From Methanoprimaticola sp047501175 (GTDB lineage: Archaea; Thermoplasmatota; Thermoplasmata; Methanomassiliicoccales; Methanomethylophilaceae): a stretch of 64,000 nucleotides of DNA. The notes beneath the pieces are model-generated. The model worked only from the letters and a program-made list of their open reading frames with translations. It ran no database searches and was not told the origin of the DNA. Location of the stretch: the NCBI RefSeq assembly GCF_047501175.1, contig NZ_JBEQWH010000008.1, forward strand, positions 27,995-91,994, read 5' to 3'. Of the stretch, positions 1 through 7,655 are shown piece by piece. A program made the translations under genes and the position numbers. Positions within the stretch are counted from its first letter, which is position 1, and each line of letters opens with the position of its first letter.

Positions 1-188
1 TCCTCGAGAACGAAGGGTACAAGGTGACATGCATTGTCAAGGGTCTCGGCGAATATCCTGACTTCCAGGAGCTTTTCAGATTCCATGTCGACGTAGCGAT
101 GTCGAGACTTCCGAGCGGATCCGCTTCTGACGTCGTCTCCGGAGCTGTTCCGGAGAGGTCCGTGGCGGGATCCTCGATCCTGCGCTGA
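1..188 (+). CDS. cbiK: C-terminal end of a CbiK-like anaerobic cobaltochelatase (partial)
   Basis: The reading frame enters the window at base 3 and stops at TGA 186-188, leaving 61 codons. The segment VKGLGEYPDFQELFRFHVD resembles the closing strand and helix of CbiK-type sirohydrochlorin cobaltochelatases, which end with a KGLGE..xxQxLFxxH pattern. CbiK inserts cobalt into sirohydrochlorin in the anaerobic B12 pathway. About 25 Ser/Val-rich residues follow the recognisable part and look like a nonconserved tail. A cobalt-chelation gene beside corrinoid methyltransferase modules makes metabolic sense. Only the C-terminus is visible, so the metal-binding histidines cannot be checked and the name is provisional. 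Confidence 0.55.
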   Translation, partial: LENEGYKVTCIVKGLGEYPDFQELFRFHVDVAMSRLPSGSASDVVSGAVPERSVAGSSILR

Positions 189-635
189 TCCAAACGATTT
201 TCCTTTTCATTGCCGGGGTTTCCCGGCATTTCTCCCTTGTATGTGGATGCACTGTCCAATTGGTGTCTGGCTACTGTTTCATACTACAAAGTTTTAAATA
301 CAGTAGGTTTTGAAATTGAGAGGTTGGATGTAACTTATGCCAAAATTTTTTACAACAAAATTAGTAGTTTATCCGTATGCTCCATTATAAAAAGTTATTG
401 CATGTAAAAATTCAGATCTTTTGCAGTAGGGAGCCTATTCATAGATTTTATAAAGAAGAATAGCAACGAAAACAGACACATTTTAAAAATATTGTAGCTG
501 TCAACGTTTTGAATAATGTACAAATTTTGGTATTTTTCCTTTGGATGTATCATTTCATGTGTATCTTGATCATCCCATCGATATGTTCAAACATTCAACA
601 TAATTGGAGTTAATATGGATGAAAAATGAAATTTA
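189..635. other. Long AT-rich intergenic region
   Basis: No convincing gene. A GC-rich inverted repeat around 209-228 (GCCGGG/CCCGGC with flanking T runs) could terminate the cbiK-like transcript. A TATA-like TTTTAAATAC near 293 and an ATGTT-CA-AACAT inverted repeat near 583-594 are visible. A 65-codon open frame at 210-407 has no ribosome binding site and no recognisable content, and I did not accept it. Confidence 0.4.
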
Positions 636-701
636 TTTATATACTAATTAACCAAAATATTAGTAGAAAATAATTTTTAAGAGGATTTATCATCCATCCA
701 T
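636..701 (+). promoter_or_regulatory. Promoter and leader element of methyltransferase module 1
   Basis: TATA-like TTTATATAC at 636-644 is followed 22 bases later by the end of an AGTAG-terminated AT-rich stretch (645-666), and then by CATCCATCCAT at 691-701. The same three elements, at almost identical spacing, lie upstream of the second module (5348-5414). Transcription should begin near 665-670, giving a leader of about 105 bases. The start codon at 773 is preceded by a strong AAAGGAGGAAAGGAA ribosome binding site. Confidence 0.6.
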
Positions 702-772
702 ACAGTACTTATATATATCGTAGGATGAAATGGTAATTTCAGTTGCAACAGCAACGAAAAGGAGGAAAGGAA

Positions 773-1411
773 ATGAGCAAGGAGGAAATACTCGAAGCAC
801 TCGCGCAGGCAGTGGTCAACTGTAAGGCGGCAGACGCTAAGGCTGCGGCCGAGAAGGCACTGGCTGAGGGAGTGAACCCTATCGAGGCGATCAACGAGGG
901 TCTCGTCAAGGGAATGTCTGTCATAGGAGACAAGTACGCAGCCCATCAGGTGTACCTGCCCCAGGTTCTGGTCGCAGCCCACTCGATGTACGCCGGACTC
1001 GACGTTCTGCTTCCCGCCATCCCGAGCGAGGCACTTGCCGATGCCAAGAAGGCGGCCGCCTGTGTCGTCGAGGGAGATGTTCATGATATCGGAAAGAACA
1101 TCGTCAAGACCATGCTGACCGCTGGTGGATTCGTCGTTACCGATCTCGGAAAGGACATCTCTCCTGCAGACATCGTTGCACACGTCAAGGCCGACGGAAC
1201 AGATATCCTGTGCATGTCCACCCTGATGACCCCCACTATGGACAACATGAAGGCGACCATCGACCTTCTCAAGGAGAACAATCTCCGCTCCGACATGACC
1301 GTCACCATCGGCGGACCCCCCACATCCCCGTCCTTCGCGGAGGAGATCGGAGCCAACCACCGTGACAACAACGCACAGGACTGCGTCAACTGGCTCAAGG
1401 GGGCGAACTGA
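773..1411 (+). CDS. Corrinoid methyltransferase protein, MtaC/MtbC/MttC family (module 1)
   Basis: This 212-residue protein shuttles a methyl group: a substrate-specific methyltransferase methylates its Co(I) corrinoid, and a CoM methyltransferase removes the methyl group. The N-terminal helical cap (about residues 1-85) is followed by a Rossmann B12-binding domain. The DxHxxG motif reads GDVHDIGKN, with D102, cobalt-ligand H104 and G107. The start at 773 is chosen from the GGAGG site and the MSKEEIL opening shared with the paralogues at 5477 and 52196. One base separates it from the UroD-family gene, so translation is probably coupled. Its last 98 bases of homology (1298-1395) are identical to 6002-6099 in the second copy. 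The methyl donor is not deducible; neither a pyrrolysine methylamine methyltransferase nor an mtaB gene is adjacent. Confidence 0.9.
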   Translation: MSKEEILEALAQAVVNCKAADAKAAAEKALAEGVNPIEAINEGLVKGMSVIGDKYAAHQVYLPQVLVAAHSMYAGLDVLLPAIPSEALADAKKAAACVVEGDVHDIGKNIVKTMLTAGGFVVTDLGKDISPADIVAHVKADGTDILCMSTLMTPTMDNMKATIDLLKENNLRSDMTVTIGGPPTSPSFAEEIGANHRDNNAQDCVNWLKGAN

Positions 1412-1412
1412 A

Positions 1413-2498
1413 ATGGTCAAGGAGATGACGCCGTACGAGAGGGCAATCGCTGCAATCCAGAACGAGCCGGTAGATGAACTCGCGTCCTCTCCGCTCGCCT
1501 TGGCGCTTTGCAGAAGGCTGATGCCGGAGCAGATCACCTATAAGGAGTGGGCGACCAACCCCACATACTGTGCCGAGTCATTCGCCAAGGGAGCTGAGTA
1601 CTGGAAGCTTCCCTACACGGTCACTCTGATCGACCTGTCCATCACGGCATCCACTCTCGGAGCACATGTCAGGATGGACACCGAGAACACCCCGTTCGTC
1701 GATGACCACATCATCCACAGCATGGAGGACTACGAGAAGATCCAGTGCCCCGACGTCACCAAGGGACGTACCGGTAACCTGATCGAGATGAACAGGGAGC
1801 TCGCGCCCCTCATCAAGGGAAAGTCGTTCAACATCGCTTTCCTCGAGGGACCCCTCCTAACTCTGACCCAGGCCGGAGGAGCGGAGAGGCTGTTCATGGA
1901 CATGTTCACCGACCCTGCACCCGTCCACAAGGCTCTCGAGCAGACCACGCAGCTCTGTCTCAACACATGCGAGAAGATCGCGGAGACCGGAGCCGAGGGA
2001 TTCTGCTGGGACTACCTCTGGGGTAACTACTCCTGTCTCGGAGATCCCGAGTATGCGGAGTTCGAGGGCGACAAGTACGCGAAGAAGTGTAACGAGAAGA
2101 CACGTGAGCTCGGAATGGGACTCGGAATCCACAACTGCGCCGACCTTCCCCACCTGGACACCCAGGTGAAGCAGTTCGGAGTGGATATGTACTCCATGGC
2201 CTATTACCCCCTCATCCCCGGGAGCCCCACCGCTGCCGAGACGATCGAGAAGGGCTACGCCGACGACTGTCTGATCATGGGTAACATCGACCCGCAGCTC
2301 TTTGTCAGGGCCACCGAGGAGAAGATCACCAAGGTCACGCAGGACCTCTGCCAGGAGGTAAAGACCGCTCTGTGCAAGAAGGGTCTCAACTCCAGATACT
2401 GCATCTCTTCCGGATGCGAGGTGCCTCCCGACCTAGAGACCAAGATCGAGAACGTCACCGCTGTCCAGAACGCCGTCCACAAGTACGGCCTGATGTGA
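1413..2498 (+). CDS. UroD-family corrinoid methyltransferase (module 1)
   Basis: 361 residues of the uroporphyrinogen-decarboxylase fold used by MtaA, MtbA and CmuA-type methyltransferases. The zinc ligands expected for thiol activation are visible as H240-x-C242 (GLGIHNCADL) and C335 (SSGCEVPP). It could therefore move methyl groups from the adjacent corrinoid protein to coenzyme M, or act as the substrate-side enzyme of an unusual system. It is closely related to the product of 6114-7199 and more distant from the MtaA/MtbA-like protein at 52847-53890. The start at 1413 lies one base after the upstream stop and matches the paralogue. Family assignment is firm; direction and substrate are open. 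Confidence 0.85.
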   Translation: MVKEMTPYERAIAAIQNEPVDELASSPLALALCRRLMPEQITYKEWATNPTYCAESFAKGAEYWKLPYTVTLIDLSITASTLGAHVRMDTENTPFVDDHIIHSMEDYEKIQCPDVTKGRTGNLIEMNRELAPLIKGKSFNIAFLEGPLLTLTQAGGAERLFMDMFTDPAPVHKALEQTTQLCLNTCEKIAETGAEGFCWDYLWGNYSCLGDPEYAEFEGDKYAKKCNEKTRELGMGLGIHNCADLPHLDTQVKQFGVDMYSMAYYPLIPGSPTAAETIEKGYADDCLIMGNIDPQLFVRATEEKITKVTQDLCQEVKTALCKKGLNSRYCISSGCEVPPDLETKIENVTAVQNAVHKYGLM

Positions 2499-2519
2499 TA
2501 TCGGGAAGATAAACCACAA

Positions 2520-2541
2520 CCCGCGGGCATCCGCCCGCGGG
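2520..2541 (+). terminator. GC-rich hairpin between UroD-family and zinc-ribbon genes (module 1)
   Basis: Arms 2520-2528 (CCCGCGGGC) and 2533-2541 (GCCCGCGGG) form a perfect 9-bp stem with loop ATCC. A hairpin of different sequence but the same position and loop size lies in module 2 (7218-7237). There is no T-run after it, so attenuation or mRNA processing that lowers zinc-ribbon expression is as likely as termination. Confidence 0.6.
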
Positions 2542-2568
2542 GACAACATAACGATGGAGATGGAATAC

Positions 2569-2889
2569 ATGGCAACAACCTACTTCGATGCGATGAAAGC
2601 TCACGGCTTCTCGAACAACACTACGGCATCAGTCAGGAAAGGATTCGTCTGCCCCAGATGCGGGTTCACGTTCTCGCTGGTCTACGCGAGGACCTTCGCA
2701 TGCCAGGGCTGTTCCGAGGCCGTGCTCGGATGCTCGAAGGTCAGGTGTGCCAAGTGCGATTGCGAGTTCCCTATAGAGTCGTCGTGCGACGTGTTCGGCT
2801 CCGTCCAGGAGAGGACCCTGGCGGACCACATGAACAACATCATAACGACCAGGAACGGCGATCTCGGCGTTTCGTCTGTCAAGCGTTGA
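2569..2889 (+). CDS. Small double zinc-ribbon protein (module 1)
   Basis: 106 residues, function unknown. Four paired-cysteine knuckles are visible: CPRC, CQGC, a CSKVRCAKC cluster and a later single Cys, so two treble-clef or ribbon zinc sites are likely. The protein has no membrane segment or signal peptide. Its start is set by the MATTYF opening shared with the paralogue at 7267. It always follows the UroD-family gene in this window, separated by a hairpin, so a role in assembly or control of that methyltransferase is a reasonable inference. A 50-base stretch over the second knuckle is identical between the two copies. Confidence 0.75.
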   Translation: MATTYFDAMKAHGFSNNTTASVRKGFVCPRCGFTFSLVYARTFACQGCSEAVLGCSKVRCAKCDCEFPIESSCDVFGSVQERTLADHMNNIITTRNGDLGVSSVKR

Positions 2890-2938
2890 TCATCTGTTTT
2901 CCTTAATTTCGTTAAACTCTTTGCAAAATATCTTACGG

Positions 2939-2968
2939 TTCGGGCGTATTTCCCTTGCTGCGCCCGAA
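2939..2968 (+). other. Inverted repeat upstream of the hydantoinase-like gene
   Basis: TTCGGGCG (2939-2946) and CGCCCGAA (2961-2968) form an 8-bp stem with a 14-base loop, ending 17 bases before the next start codon. It could terminate module 1 or structure the leader of the next gene. Confidence 0.4.
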
Positions 2969-2985
2969 TCGATACATCTGTTTGT

Positions 2986-5001
2986 ATGGACGTGACGGCA
3001 ATGAGCATCGGTCTTGGATTGGACAGTGGCGGGACATATACGGATGCCGTGGTGATCGATTTGGAGACTGGCGAGCTTCTATGCAAAGCCAAATCCCCCA
3101 CGACACGTGAGGATCTGTGTATAGGGATCAGGGGTGCGATCGAGGCCATGCGCCCGGACCTTCTGAAGGAGGTGGGGGTCGTATCGCTCTCATCCACTCT
3201 GGCGACGAACTCCGTCGTCGAAGGGAAGGGTGCACGTGTCGCGCTGGTCAGCATAGGAGGGGACTACGATGGTTCGTGCCCTGCGGATTTCAGTATCACC
3301 ATAGCAGGCGGCCATGATCTGAAGGGCGAGGAGCTGGCCCCGTTGGACGAGGAGTCAGCCCGCTCGTTCCTGGAGTCCATGAGGGGACGCATAGACGGGG
3401 TGGCCATAGCGGGATATCTCGCGATACGCAACCCCGATCACGAGAACCGCGTGAGGGACATGGCGGAGCAGATCCTGGGGATCCCTGCGGTCTGCGGTCA
3501 CGACCTGTCGTCCGGACTCGGATTCAGCGAGAGGGCGGCCACCTGCATAATCAATGCACGTCTGATCCCCGTCATAGACGATCTGATCCGTTCAGTCAAG
3601 GACGTCCTCACCGAGAATCGGATCAACGCCCCGCTGATGATCGTCAAGGGGGATGGGTCCATGATGGGGGAGGCTGAGGCCAGGAAGAGACCGGTCGAGA
3701 CCGTCCTCTCGGGTCCGGCATCCAGTATGATAGGCGCCATGAAGATCACCGGGCTCAGGGATGCCATAGTGATGGACATCGGCGGGACGACCACCGACAT
3801 CGGGATCCTGAGGGACGGTAAGCCGAGACTGGAGCCGGAAGGGGCCACGATAGGCGGTGTCCGCACCCGTGTCATGGCCGCCGAGATATCCACATCGGGG
3901 ATAGGCGGGGACAGTCGCATATTGATCCTGGGACATTCCGTCGCCCTTTCGCCATTGAGGGTCATGCCGCTGTGCTTCGCGGCTAAGAGGTGGGCCTCCG
4001 TCCGTTCCAAGCTGGAGGGTCTGAGGGGCAACGCCCCTGTCATGTATGCGATGCAGGACGAGCACAACGTCGTCCTCGGCTGCGAGTTCTTCAGGAGATT
4101 GGGCATGCCGTCCAACATCCGCGACTTCTCGCCCGGTGACATCAAGCTGCTGGAGACCCTGCAGGACGAGCCGATGACCTTGCAGGATGCCGCAGACATC
4201 ATCGGGGTCCACCCGTTCACGTTCAACGTCCGCAGGCTGGAGAGCCTCGGACTGGTCCAGAGGGTCGGTTTCACGCCTACTGACGTGATGCATGCCAGTG
4301 ATTTCTACACCGAGTTCGATTCCGAGGCGTCCAAGGTCGCGGCAGAGTATCTCGCGAAGGGCGCCAGGACCGACATGGAGGGGTTCCTGGAGATATGCAA
4401 GCAGAGGATACGCGAGAAGCTCAGCATCGAGCTGATGAAGGAGCTAGTATCCGAGGAGACGCACTCCATGTCGTTCGGGATAGCGGGCCAGGACCTTCTG
4501 ATGAAGGCCGTGTCCGGATCCTCCGACCGCGACTACTCCTGTATGATCAAGGTGAACCTGCCGATCATAGGGATAGGTGCCCCTGCGGGAACGTACATCC
4601 CCTGGGTGGGGGAGGTGTTCGGGACAGAGGTCCTGATCGACGGGAACTCGGATGTGGGGAACGCCATAGGCGCCGTCTCCTCCACAATATCCGAATCCAT
4701 ATCCATATTGATCCGTCCGTTGGCCATGGGTTCCGAGGAGGGATTCCAGGCGTTCTCCAAGCTCGGGAAGTTCGACTTCCAGACGCTCGACGAGGCCATA
4801 GAGGCATCGTCGGCCGAGGCCAGCGCTGTCGTGGCGGACCTCGTCCGTGACAGCGGAGGGGAGGACATAACGGTGACGTTCGACCGCAGGAACAGGGAGT
4901 TCTCGTACGGGGATTCCGGGAACAAGTGCCTCATGGAGGTCGAGCTCACGGTCACTGCCGCGGGAAGGCCCAGGCCGTTCTACGCAGGATCGGGGAACTG
5001 A
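2986..5001 (+). CDS. Hydantoinase/oxoprolinase-family (HyuA-like) protein with internal winged-helix segment
   Basis: 671 residues. The N-terminal ASKHA ATPase fold is clear from GLGLDSGGTYTDAV at the start and VMDIGGTTTDIGIL near residue 265, as in HyuA and 5-oxoprolinase. Around residues 385-430 a segment (KLLETLQDEPMTLQDAADI) looks like a winged helix, so this is not a plain hydrolase. Relatives occur next to corrinoid methyltransferases in methanogens, where ATP-driven reactivation of Co(II) corrinoid is one possible role; this is inference, since RamA-type activators are unrelated iron-sulfur proteins. Met at 3001 is an alternative start. There is no strong ribosome binding site for either. 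Confidence 0.7.
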   Translation: MDVTAMSIGLGLDSGGTYTDAVVIDLETGELLCKAKSPTTREDLCIGIRGAIEAMRPDLLKEVGVVSLSSTLATNSVVEGKGARVALVSIGGDYDGSCPADFSITIAGGHDLKGEELAPLDEESARSFLESMRGRIDGVAIAGYLAIRNPDHENRVRDMAEQILGIPAVCGHDLSSGLGFSERAATCIINARLIPVIDDLIRSVKDVLTENRINAPLMIVKGDGSMMGEAEARKRPVETVLSGPASSMIGAMKITGLRDAIVMDIGGTTTDIGILRDGKPRLEPEGATIGGVRTRVMAAEISTSGIGGDSRILILGHSVALSPLRVMPLCFAAKRWASVRSKLEGLRGNAPVMYAMQDEHNVVLGCEFFRRLGMPSNIRDFSPGDIKLLETLQDEPMTLQDAADIIGVHPFTFNVRRLESLGLVQRVGFTPTDVMHASDFYTEFDSEASKVAAEYLAKGARTDMEGFLEICKQRIREKLSIELMKELVSEETHSMSFGIAGQDLLMKAVSGSSDRDYSCMIKVNLPIIGIGAPAGTYIPWVGEVFGTEVLIDGNSDVGNAIGAVSSTISESISILIRPLAMGSEEGFQAFSKLGKFDFQTLDEAIEASSAEASAVVADLVRDSGGEDITVTFDRRNREFSYGDSGNKCLMEVELTVTAAGRPRPFYAGSGN

Positions 5002-5347
5002 TCCCAAACAGGGCCTCCGGCCCGTCTTACATATTCTTGCAATTCCTTGACGATATGCCGAAACATCCCTTGTTCCGAGTCCTTCAGGTGAGACGATCCG
5101 ATGGGACATTACATGGTATTCTGTCTCACAGGGATTGCTCGATTTCCATTCTCTCCCATGATTTTCCATCTATTTTCCGGGATGGAATGCCTCGGTGTTT
5201 CCATCACTATTTTATGACTTCGTTCAATTTTATAGCAATCATTAAATAATATGTGTAAAGGAAACCTATTTTATCAAGTTTATTTTCTTTGAATTAACAA
5301 CAGGTGAACTACTAGTTTAGGATTAATTTCAATAAAAAATACATTCC
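5002..5347. other. Intergenic region with short terminator-like hairpin
   Basis: GGGCC (5011-5015) and GGCCC (5019-5023) form a short stem just after the hydantoinase-like gene, followed by CGTCTTACATATTC. The rest becomes increasingly AT-rich toward the next promoter. The open frame running to 5249 is a read-out of the preceding gene in another frame and has no coding character. Confidence 0.4.
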
Positions 5348-5414
5348 TTTAAATACTATTCAACTAAAAAATAAGTAGTTTATACAAAAATTTAAGGATA
5401 TCCCATCCATCCAT
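5348..5414 (+). promoter_or_regulatory. Promoter and leader element of methyltransferase module 2
   Basis: TTTAAATAC at 5348-5356, an AT-rich 22-base stretch ending AAGTAG (to 5378), and CATCCATCCAT at 5404-5414 copy the arrangement at 636-701 with spacing conserved to within one base, although the surrounding sequence differs. This argues for a shared regulator or a leader element recognised as RNA. Confidence 0.6.
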
Positions 5415-5476
5415 GTTTATGAATTAAATACCATCCACACAAATGAATGAATCACCCTACCAAGGGAGGAAAACAA

Positions 5477-6112
5477 ATGAGCAAGGAACAGATTCTTGAG
5501 GATCTCGCGAACTCGGTCGTCAACTGCAAAGCAGATCTCGCAAAGAGCTCTGCGGAGAAAGCACTGGCCGAGGGCATCAACCCCGTTGAGGCAATCAACG
5601 AGGGTCTCGTCAAGGGAATGTCCGTCGTCGGAGAGAAGTACGCCGCCCATCAGGTATACCTGCCCCAGGTCCTGGTGTCTGCCAGGTGCCTCTACGCCGG
5701 ACTCGACATCCTTCTGCCCGCCATCCCCCAGGAGGCACTGGCAGACTCCAAGAAGGCCGCGACCGTGGTGGTCGAGGGAGATGTCCACGACATCGGAAAG
5801 AACATCGTCAAGACCATGCTGACCGCCGGCGGATTCGTCGTTACCGATCTCGGAAAGGACATCCCCTCCGCAGACATCGCCAACAATGTCAAGGACAACA
5901 AGATCGACGTCCTGTGCATGTCCACCCTGATGACCCCCACCATGGACAGGATGCCCGAGGTCATCAACCTCCTGAAGGAGAACGGAATGCGCAACGATGT
6001 CACCGTCACCATCGGCGGACCCCCCACATCCCCGTCCTTCGCGGAGGAGATCGGAGCCAACCACCGTGACAACAACGCACAGGACTGCGTCAACTGGCTG
6101 AAGGCGATGTGA
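5477..6112 (+). CDS. Corrinoid methyltransferase protein, MtaC/MtbC/MttC family (module 2)
   Basis: 211 residues with the same architecture as the product of 773-1411: helical cap, then a B12-binding Rossmann domain with D102-x-H104-xx-G107 (GDVHDIGKN). The start has an excellent GGGAGGAAAACAA ribosome binding site. It overlaps nothing and is followed after one base by its UroD-family partner. Parts of the gene are nucleotide-identical to module 1 while other parts differ freely, a mosaic pattern that suggests gene conversion. Because the two corrinoid proteins are so alike, the modules may serve related substrates or exchange partners. Confidence 0.9.
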   Translation: MSKEQILEDLANSVVNCKADLAKSSAEKALAEGINPVEAINEGLVKGMSVVGEKYAAHQVYLPQVLVSARCLYAGLDILLPAIPQEALADSKKAATVVVEGDVHDIGKNIVKTMLTAGGFVVTDLGKDIPSADIANNVKDNKIDVLCMSTLMTPTMDRMPEVINLLKENGMRNDVTVTIGGPPTSPSFAEEIGANHRDNNAQDCVNWLKAM

Positions 6113-6113
6113 G

Positions 6114-7199
6114 ATGGTCAAGGAGATGACACCTTACGAGAGGGCGCTCGCGACCCTCGCCAACGAGGAGGTCGACGAGCTTGCCGCGTACCCCCTTGCA
6201 TGCGGACTCCAGAGGAGGCTGCTCCCCGGGACCGTCACCTACAAGGAGTGGGCGACCGATGCCAAGAAGTGCGCACAGTCGTTCGTCGAGGGATACAACA
6301 AGTGGAAGTTCCCCTTCACCGTCACCCTCGAGGACCTCTCCGTCACTGCTCACGACCTCGGAGCGAACGTCAGGCTCGATTCCGAGAACACGCCCTTCGT
6401 CGACGGACACATCATCCACAGCCTCGAGGACTACGAGAAGATCCAGTGCCCCGACGTCACCAAGGGACGTACCGGACATCTGATCGAGATGAACAGGCTC
6501 GTCGCTCCCCAGCTGAAGGACAAGAGCTTTGTCATCGCGTTCCTGGAGGGACCTCTCCTAACACTGTCCCAGGCGACCGGTGCGGAGAGGCTGTTCATGG
6601 ACATGTTCACAGACCCCGCCCCCATCCACAAGGCGATGGAGGAGACTACCAAGATGTGCTGCACCGCAGTCGAGAAGATCGGCGAGACCGGTGTCCAGGG
6701 AATGTGCTGGGACTACCTCTGGGCGAACTACTCTGTCCTCGGTGACACCGAGTACGGCGAGTTCGAAGGCAACAAATACGCAAAGGCCACCAATGAGGCG
6801 ACCCGCAAGGCCGGCCTCGGTCTGGGTATTCACAACTGTTCCGACATGCCCCACCTCGATACGCAGATCAAGAAGTTCGGGGTCGACGTGTACTCCCTGG
6901 CATACTATCCCCTCGTGCCCGAGTGCCCCAACATGACCAAGATCATCGAGGACGGCTATGCGGACAACTGCACCATCTTCGGCAACCTCGACCCGCAGAT
7001 CTTCATGAGGTCCTCCTACGACGATGTCGTGGCGAAGACGAAGGACCTGTGCCAGGAGGCGAAGACCGCCATGTGCAAGCGCGGACTGAAGTCCCACTTC
7101 GTCGTCGCTTCCGGATGCGAGGTGCCCCCTGACCTGGAGTGCAAGATCGAGAACATCACCGCTGTGATGGAGGCGACGCACGAGTACGGGAGGTTCTGA
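6114..7199 (+). CDS. UroD-family corrinoid methyltransferase (module 2)
   Basis: 361 residues, the same length as the module 1 enzyme. Zinc ligands are conserved: GLGIHNCSDM supplies H-x-C and ASGCEVPP the third Cys. The middle block over EDYEKIQCPDVTKGRT is nearly invariant between copies, while the N-terminal 90 residues, which line the substrate side of the barrel in this fold, differ more. The ATG at 6114 follows the upstream TGA by one base. Probable role: methyl transfer between the corrinoid protein and coenzyme M, or between an unknown methylated donor and the corrinoid. Confidence 0.85.
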   Translation: MVKEMTPYERALATLANEEVDELAAYPLACGLQRRLLPGTVTYKEWATDAKKCAQSFVEGYNKWKFPFTVTLEDLSVTAHDLGANVRLDSENTPFVDGHIIHSLEDYEKIQCPDVTKGRTGHLIEMNRLVAPQLKDKSFVIAFLEGPLLTLSQATGAERLFMDMFTDPAPIHKAMEETTKMCCTAVEKIGETGVQGMCWDYLWANYSVLGDTEYGEFEGNKYAKATNEATRKAGLGLGIHNCSDMPHLDTQIKKFGVDVYSLAYYPLVPECPNMTKIIEDGYADNCTIFGNLDPQIFMRSSYDDVVAKTKDLCQEAKTAMCKRGLKSHFVVASGCEVPPDLECKIENITAVMEATHEYGRF

Positions 7200-7217
7200 G
7201 CCCGGACAACATCCTTA

Positions 7218-7237
7218 CCTGCGGGCAATCCCGCAGG
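7218..7237 (+). terminator. GC-rich hairpin between UroD-family and zinc-ribbon genes (module 2)
   Basis: CCTGCGGG (7218-7225) pairs with CCCGCAGG (7230-7237) around a CAAT loop. It sits where module 1 has its own hairpin. The stem sequence differs but pairing is kept, which is compensatory evidence that the RNA structure matters. Confidence 0.6.
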
Positions 7238-7266
7238 GACCCTGTTTCAAAATTAAGGTGAACACA

Positions 7267-7587
7267 ATGGCTACGACATACTTCGAGGCTATGAGGGACC
7301 ACGGGTTCTCGTACAACACGACCGCATCCGTGCGCAAGTCCTTGGTCTGTCCCAGGTGCGGGTTCACGTTCTCGCTGGTCTACGCGAGGACCTTCGCATG
7401 CCAGGGATGCTCCGAAGCGGCACGTGGCTGCCCCAAGGTGCGTTGCTCCAGATGCGACCATGAGTTCCCCATAGAGTCCTCCGCGGATGTCCATGGGCGT
7501 GTCCAGGAGAGGACGCTCGCGGATCACATGGGTTCGATAATCACGACCCGCAACGGTGATCTGGGCATCGTTTCTACCAGACGTTGA
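7267..7587 (+). CDS. Small double zinc-ribbon protein (module 2)
   Basis: 106 residues, paralogous to 2569-2889 with the same cysteine spacing (CPRC, CQGC, CPKVRCSRC). The start is placed at MATTYFEAM, preceded by AAGGTGAACACA; an upstream in-frame ATG at 7258 adds three residues and has no counterpart in module 1. No known function. Conservation of the gene in both modules implies it is a working component of the methyltransferase system rather than a bystander. Confidence 0.75.
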   Translation: MATTYFEAMRDHGFSYNTTASVRKSLVCPRCGFTFSLVYARTFACQGCSEAARGCPKVRCSRCDHEFPIESSADVHGRVQERTLADHMGSIITTRNGDLGIVSTRR

Positions 7588-7655
7588 ATCAGTCAGTGTT
7601 TTTCTCCGAAACGTCTTTCCCGGGTCGCTTCGCATCTTGTCGCGCCCGGCCCCCC

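Noticed and set aside
210..407. 65-codon frame in the first intergenic region
   Set aside because: AT-rich, no ribosome binding site, no homology-like features.
677..1537. Long antisense frame (286 codons) over the corrinoid gene
   Set aside because: Mirror of a GC-rich, codon-biased gene; Val/Gly/Asp-rich without motifs. The same happens over the second and third corrinoid genes.
773..2889. Methylamine methyltransferase operon with pyrrolysine
   Set aside because: No MtmB, MtbB or MttB-like gene with an internal TAG is present beside any of the three corrinoid genes.
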